From Pyrus communis (taxonomy: Eukaryota; Streptophyta; Magnoliopsida; Rosales; Rosaceae), in contig NC_084808.1 in assembly GCF_963583255.1 (NCBI RefSeq), positions 15,399,201 to 15,463,200 of the forward strand: 64,000 bases of DNA, written 5' to 3'. The notes under the pieces are model-generated. The model ran no database searches. It saw nothing but the letters and a program-made list of their open reading frames with translations, and was not told the DNA's origin. Shown here piece after piece: positions 59,371 to 64,000 of the stretch. Within the stretch, counting starts at the first letter, position 1; each line of letters opens with the position of its first letter. The translations under genes were made by a program, and so were the position numbers.

Positions 59371-60863
59371 TGTTAGGGTCGCTAGAGAGATGTGCGAAGT
59401 AGTGGCATATTTTCAAATATGGATGAGTGTCCAAAAAAATTTAAAATTGGAACATGGGTGGCCAAATTAAAGAAATTGTAAACACAGCCACTCTACTTCG
59501 AATTTCTATCTAGTCCAAGTTACATTTGCACTATCAAGCTACAACTCATCACATCACATGAAAATTAAGTCGCATCTCTTATTCTCTATGTTCATTTTTC
59601 ATTGATTGTTGCAGTTGAATTTCTATTTCTTTTTACTCTTAGTCCCCTATCCTTTTAGGTCGGGTTCCCACTGCCCCTAAGAGCTAGAAATTATGGCGGG
59701 GTTATGATTAATTTGTACACAAGAACCCATCAAAGTCACCAAATCCATGTGGGAACTCAAGAAACTGACAGTGGAAACTTATATTTTTCAACCAATATAA
59801 GACGATTTAATTAGACACGAAATAGCACTCTTTGGAAAGCAACGAATTTTGTGACCATTGCTCAATTCTATACATATTATTGTTGGAGCAAAAATTTAAC
59901 TTAACATGAACCCTAAATCACATCTTATTCCATATTAGTAGAAGACTTACCTGTTGAAGACATTTTATTCCATATGAACCCTAAATCACATGTTATTCCA
60001 TGTGAGTAAAAGAACTCTTCTACTCATTTAGAGACCTTTATATTCTAATGGTGATAGACCCCATATGTAGAACCCGTTCTCTATGAGCAGGGAATTCATT
60101 TATATGATGCAATGGTAGCCAACTTCCATCTATCGTGGAGGGTTGGTTGTTCACCCGTTGCACCAAATCCCAACCGTGTATGGAGCGGCTTTAGAAGCAC
60201 GTTGGTTGTATTTCCTCAATTATAGGATGTTGGTTTTGCATGTATTCAAACTCTAATGATTTGCATTTACCAACATATTACTTCTCCTTTATCACAACTA
60301 GTTGAGTCCACATAAGATTCTTACAATTATATACTAAAAGTGAATGGAAATGCATATAATGTCAAATTTGGTCCCTAAAGCATTGCATTGATCAATCATA
60401 TAGATGATATATGGTCAAAGTTAAATAATATAAAAAGAACTATGTTCTAAGTTCAAACTTTCGCTTTCTTCTTAGTATAATTAAGAGTAGTAATATTGTT
60501 AATAATAACAAATATAGACAACGGAAAGTCTAGACATGAATTAATTTTAATTGCTGCCTCAAGATTTGGTAGGTGAATTCTGAACACAAATTTTTCATAC
60601 GAGGCCAAAATGTTCTAAGATTGACAAAGGTTCAAAATCTTGTAAAAGATTAATGCTGAACAAACCTAAATCTCCATATTTGAATTGGCATTTCATTTGT
60701 TTTGTCTGTACCCACTCTGGAACTCACTAATCTTACTAACCAAAATGTACGTATATTATAATATTATTTATCGATTGTTTACAAGTAACTAAATTTGAGA
60801 ACAAAATAATCTCTACTATTATTGTAATCAACCGTCAATCACCCATACCATTTGAAAATCTCT
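59371..60863. other. AT-rich spacer between the two proline-rich genes
   Basis: It holds the presumed promoter of the truncated gene (59371 upward) and no other recognised feature. Confidence 0.45.
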
Positions 60864-60955
60864 ACCAATTATTTGACATTCACGTATGAAACGAAATCAG
60901 CAAGATCTTACCAATTATATGACATTCACGTATGAAACGAAATCAGCAAGATCTT
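60864..60955 (+). repeat. 46-bp tandem duplication upstream of the proline-rich gene
   Basis: ACCAATTATTTGACATTCAC followed by GTATGAAACGAAATCAGCAA and GATCTT at 60864 is repeated at 60910 with one difference. It lies 35-125 bp upstream of the TATA box. Confidence 0.85.
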
Positions 60956-60990
60956 GGCACCTGTATTTGCCGACAGATGCCTGAGACCAT

Positions 60991-60997
60991 TATAAAT
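60991..60997 (+). promoter_or_regulatory. TATA box of the proline-rich protein gene
   Basis: TATAAAT, 45 bases before the first ATG at 61042, implying a short leader of about 15-25 nt. Confidence 0.7.
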
Positions 60998-61041
60998 GGC
61001 TGCCTAGGCCCTTCAGATCTTCCATAACCAAAAATCTAGAG

Positions 61042-61677
61042 ATGATGATGAGTTACTCGAAGTCGCTTGTGCTATTGCTTGGAGTGGTGGTTCTCATCAC
61101 TTCATCTCTAGCTCAATACAATGAGCAACCCAAGCCACCTACCTCTAGTCCTATTTACAAGCTCCCAGCTCCCATCAAGGAACCCCCACCCCCATTTTAC
61201 AAAAAGCCATCACCACCACTAAAACCACCAACTCTTCCTCCTATTGTGACAAGACCACCATCCCCGTTTTACAAAAAGCCATCACCACCACTAAAACCAC
61301 CAACTCTTCCTCCTATTGTGATAAGACCACCACCCCCATTTTACAAAAAGCCATCACCACCACAAAAACCACCAACTCTTCCTCCTATTGTGATAAGACC
61401 ACCACCACCATCGCCTCACGCAGAACCACCAACTACTCCATCTCCTATTTTGAGATCACCATTACCAAGGCCCGTGAAAAAGCCACTTCCACCACCTCAT
61501 GCCAAACCAACAACTCCACCTCCAGTTGTAGGGAAGCCACCCCCACCAAAGTATTCGGGACACCCTCCATCGAGGAGTCCTCAAGAGCCACACAAGCCAG
61601 CGGCTCCATATAAGAAGCCTCCTCCATACTACAAGCCACCCCACAAGCCCAGAACTCCACCCGTCCATCATTTCTAA
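61042..61677 (+). CDS. secreted proline-rich cell-wall protein
   Basis: 211 codons, intact. Residues 1-24 form a signal peptide (SKSLVLLLGVVVLITSSLA), with cleavage likely before Gln25. The rest is Pro/Lys/Tyr-rich. A 24-residue unit (FYKKPSPPLKPPTLPPIV plus TRPPSP) repeats three times at about residues 51-123, mirrored by a 72-bp DNA repeat. SPPP-, PPPP- and YKKPPPYYKPP-type motifs continue to a His-rich end (PPVHHF). Such proteins are hydroxylated and cross-linked in plant cell walls. Three Met codons in a row start the frame and the first is taken. An AATAAA lies at 61686-61691, nine bases past the stop. Confidence 0.9.
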   Translation: MMMSYSKSLVLLLGVVVLITSSLAQYNEQPKPPTSSPIYKLPAPIKEPPPPFYKKPSPPLKPPTLPPIVTRPPSPFYKKPSPPLKPPTLPPIVIRPPPPFYKKPSPPQKPPTLPPIVIRPPPPSPHAEPPTTPSPILRSPLPRPVKKPLPPPHAKPTTPPPVVGKPPPPKYSGHPPSRSPQEPHKPAAPYKKPPPYYKPPHKPRTPPVHHF

Positions 61678-62219
61678 CGAGTTAGAATAAAATGAGCTCT
61701 AGTCGATCGCTCGCTAGAAATAAGAATACCTCGGGACACCCCCTCATGTTGCAGCTGCTTTTGGTGTGACTTATAATTACTAGCTTTTATTTGTCGAAAT
61801 AATTACTAGCTATTTTTAAGGAATTTTCGTATCTTCGTAATTTATCTATCGCCAGCTAGGTTCTTCTCTCTTAGCTGGTTGATCATACTGTCTTTTGCCT
61901 ATATATGCAAAAATCATTTTCAACTGGGTAATGTTATAATTTAGGTTTTTATGCACCATGCTTCTTTAATTTACTCCATTTATATGCACAATCTTATATA
62001 TCTCAATCTTTAAACTAAATAAAACAAAGAAACATCAATAGATAGAAATAAATAGAGGCTGACTTGCAGAATTTATTTCCCTATTCAGAAGCATGAATAC
62101 GCTTTTAAATTACAACATACAAAGAAAAATTTGTGGCAAACCAAACTAGCACCATCACAACATTGGCAATCAAATTAACGCCAACTTCATGAACATAATA
62201 ATCAATGGTAGCACTAGGC
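61678..62219. other. 3' flank of the proline-rich gene; no other gene
   Basis: Contains the AATAAA at 61686 and AT-rich DNA. Toward 62100-62220 it overlaps the continuation of the minus-strand element ORF described next. Confidence 0.45.
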
Positions 62220-63016
62220 TGAACTAAAAAAACTCCTTCTTCGCGTTGTCATGAATAGCTGGCGAATTCATTTCTTCAACTCCACAAAATTCATCAATCC
62301 CAAATTGTTCTGTTTGCTTACTAGAACACAATTCACAATCATCATCAAGGCAATGATCAAATATAAGTGGTAGATTTACTTTCAACGAATCTGACACACC
62401 AAAATAACCCCACAACTTGAACTCAAGATGTCAACTTCATCACTTGAGTAAACTGGGCTTAGCTCTCCAGATTTGTTGCTAACATTTTGTTGATCAAGTT
62501 GTATAGTTAGGAGTTCAACTTGTCGCTGTAGCTCTTGAATTTCATTGTCACTCTCATTTCTATGGTTAACCACACCTTCCTCTACCGCTCCTTGCTGCCA
62601 TTTAGATAAATGATGCTGAAGCTACCCAAAGAGCGTAGCAAAACTCTGATACCAATTGATACAGGGATGAATACAGAGAGAGGTTTATTGAAATCTCAAG
62701 CAACTACACGCAAGAAACATATAGAGAACTAGTTTCTGTTTACATAAAATCATTCAAAATGCATAATCTGCCTCAACCTCTAGAATTCTTGCCTTTTAAA
62801 AGGCCTAGCCAATTGCCTAATTTAAAACTACCACAACTTCCTAGTCCACTACAACATAATAAATAATAATCACTAAGTTCCAACCCAACCACATAACTAA
62901 AAAACGCAATATTCTAAATATTTGATTACTAGGGATATTAACAAGATGTGAAACTTAAAGGACCATCCTGAATATCAAGACCCCTAATTAATCAACCAAC
63001 TTAATACACTGCATCA
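62220..63016 (-). mobile_element. LTR retroelement 5' end: LTR, primer site and gag-like ORF
   Basis: The LTR 62657-63016 (TGATACAGGG to CTGCATCA) is followed on the minus strand by a primer site TGGTATCAGAGTTTTGC. Next come frames with NEIQELQRQVELLTIQLDQQ (62573-62382) and LKVNLPLIFDHCLDDDCELC with FGIDEFCGVEEMNS (62415-62224). The leucine-rich helical segment after the primer site is common at the start of element polyproteins. No pol domain follows to the left. The superfamily is unclear. Confidence 0.6.
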
Positions 63017-63081
63017 GACTTAGCCATAGAAGATCCATTAACCAAACCCCCCCACCTGGTGGGCGCGTGAGGCTTTGGTCC

Positions 63082-63314
63082 CTGATTAAAGGTGTTTATT
63101 GTTTTGTAAGTACAAATTTGCCAAGATTGAGACGTCAAATTTTTAACTTATTATTATAATCCCTTTAGCCTGAGGATTCCTATAATCTTAGGCTTCCTAG
63201 TTTAGGGTGTATCTCTTGTAATTATTCCTTCCCCTTTATGTTAGGATTGTATATGATTTATATATACCTCTAAACGAGAAGAATAGAATATACTTGAAAA
63301 TCATTCTTTCCTTT
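63082..63314 (+). repeat. probable LTR of a plus-strand Copia element (left edge uncertain)
   Basis: It precedes a primer-site-like TGGCACCAGAGCC at 63315-63327 and has a TATA-like TTTATATATA near 63257. The left boundary is a guess, as the partner LTR is outside the window. Confidence 0.45.
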
Positions 63315-63541
63315 TGGCACCAGAGCCAAGTCGAGAAAACGAAGAACAAAACTGAGCCCTAATTGGGTTAGTTTGATGTGCTCAACGCCCAGCATTGCTA
63401 CTGTGTGGTTTTTTCCAGTTCTAAACAGCGAGTGACCTCAAGCCTCAAGTCGTTGCTACCTATATTCGATCAATCAGACTTTGTGGTGATTGTTCATCAC
63501 ATTGCTGAGTTGGTTCTATAACTGCCGACGTGGCTGTTCCT

Positions 63542-64000
63542 GCTGTGGTGTAATCAGACAATTCAAATTTCAATGTTAGTATGTTATTGGATGAGAGGAA
63601 TTATGATTTGTGGGCTTCTCTTATTCAAATTCTTATTGCTGGAAGGAAGAAGATGGGGTACCTTCGTGGGTCTATCAAGGCGCCAGCCGAGGATGACCTA
63701 AAATATGACGATTGGTTCTTGGATGATCAAAGAATTAAGAGTTGGTTGATGTCATCTATGAAGCCGGAGATGATGAAAAGGTACATTCAGTTGGGTACTT
63801 CTAAAGAAATTCGGGACTCCCTTAAAATAGCTTACTTTGACGAGAATGATAAGGCTAGGATTTATTCCTTGAATTAGAAAGCATCATGTCTTCGCTAGAA
63901 CGAACAATTATTAGCTACCTATTTTGGGGAACTAACTAAGATTTTTCAAGAGTTAGACCACTTTAGCAAGGCAACCATGGAGTGTGAAAACAATATCAAA
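63542..64000 (+). pseudogene. Copia gag, runs off the window
   Basis: MLLDERNYDLWASLIQILIA, then GYLRGSIKAPAEDD, SWLMSSMKPEMMKRYIQLG and DENDKARIYSLN match the Copia gag family. A TAG at 63875-63877 interrupts it. The frame continues as LATYFGELTKIFQELDHF after a small change, as expected for gag. The zinc knuckle and pol would lie to the right of the window. Confidence 0.85.

Noticed and set aside
61445..61671. Minus-strand frames opposite the proline-rich gene
   Set aside because: Trp/Glu-rich by-products of Pro codons on the other strand.
1..64000. Search for tRNA genes or a virus-derived gene cluster
   Set aside because: No cloverleaf-like tRNA gene or pararetrovirus-type coat/movement protein text was noticed by eye. 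The retroelement pol regions have the LTR-retrotransposon order.

Overview
This is a repeat-rich plant nuclear window, most likely from a woody dicot. The dispersed repeats, the Cassandra element and the overall style suggest Rosaceae (apple or pear type), but that is an inference from the sequence alone. No bacterial or organellar gene organisation is visible. Only two genes look intact: a high-affinity phosphate transporter of the PHT1 family (CDS 12401-14014, minus) and a secreted proline-rich cell-wall protein (61042-61677, plus). The other recognisable coding regions are transposable elements or broken gene copies.

Layout from left to right. 1-9633: a decayed Ty3/gypsy element of Tat type, with protease, reverse transcriptase, two RNase H regions and a D,D35E integrase on the plus strand. 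An antisense plant-mobile-domain gene with its own TATA box runs the other way, and one LTR follows. 10838-12025: a frameshifted DUF2828 gene fragment beside a minus-strand Copia-like LTR. 12027-17504: the phosphate transporter, with a probable 5'UTR intron of about 3.3 kb and a PHR1-type P1BS site near its promoter. 19608-26977: a complete but decayed minus-strand Copia element with a 5-bp target duplication. Its 5' LTR is interrupted by a three-LTR Cassandra (5S-rRNA-derived TRIM) insertion that has its own 5-bp duplication. 27100-41000: gene-poor, AT-rich DNA with SINE copies, Mutator-like and hAT-like MITEs, a 34-bp minisatellite and a 0.73-kb tandem duplication.

41321-47530: three broken gene copies. 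These are an RRM-only remnant of a G3BP-like gene, a three-exon PP1 phosphatase gene that has lost catalytic residues and reading frame, and a 5' scrap of a 3-beta-HSD-like dehydrogenase. 49342-59370: a nested pile of retroelements. A plus-strand Copia element carries a 1.54-kb solo LTR in its RT gene and is fused head-to-head with a half-deleted minus-strand Copia element. That second element abuts a truncated LINE, which itself cuts off a proline-rich protein gene. 61042-64000: the intact proline-rich gene and the 5' ends of two further LTR elements facing away from each other.

The genes do not form a pathway. The story is mainly one of nested insertion, deletion and gene decay around two surviving genes. 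All functional calls come from reading translations and motifs by eye; no database search was run.
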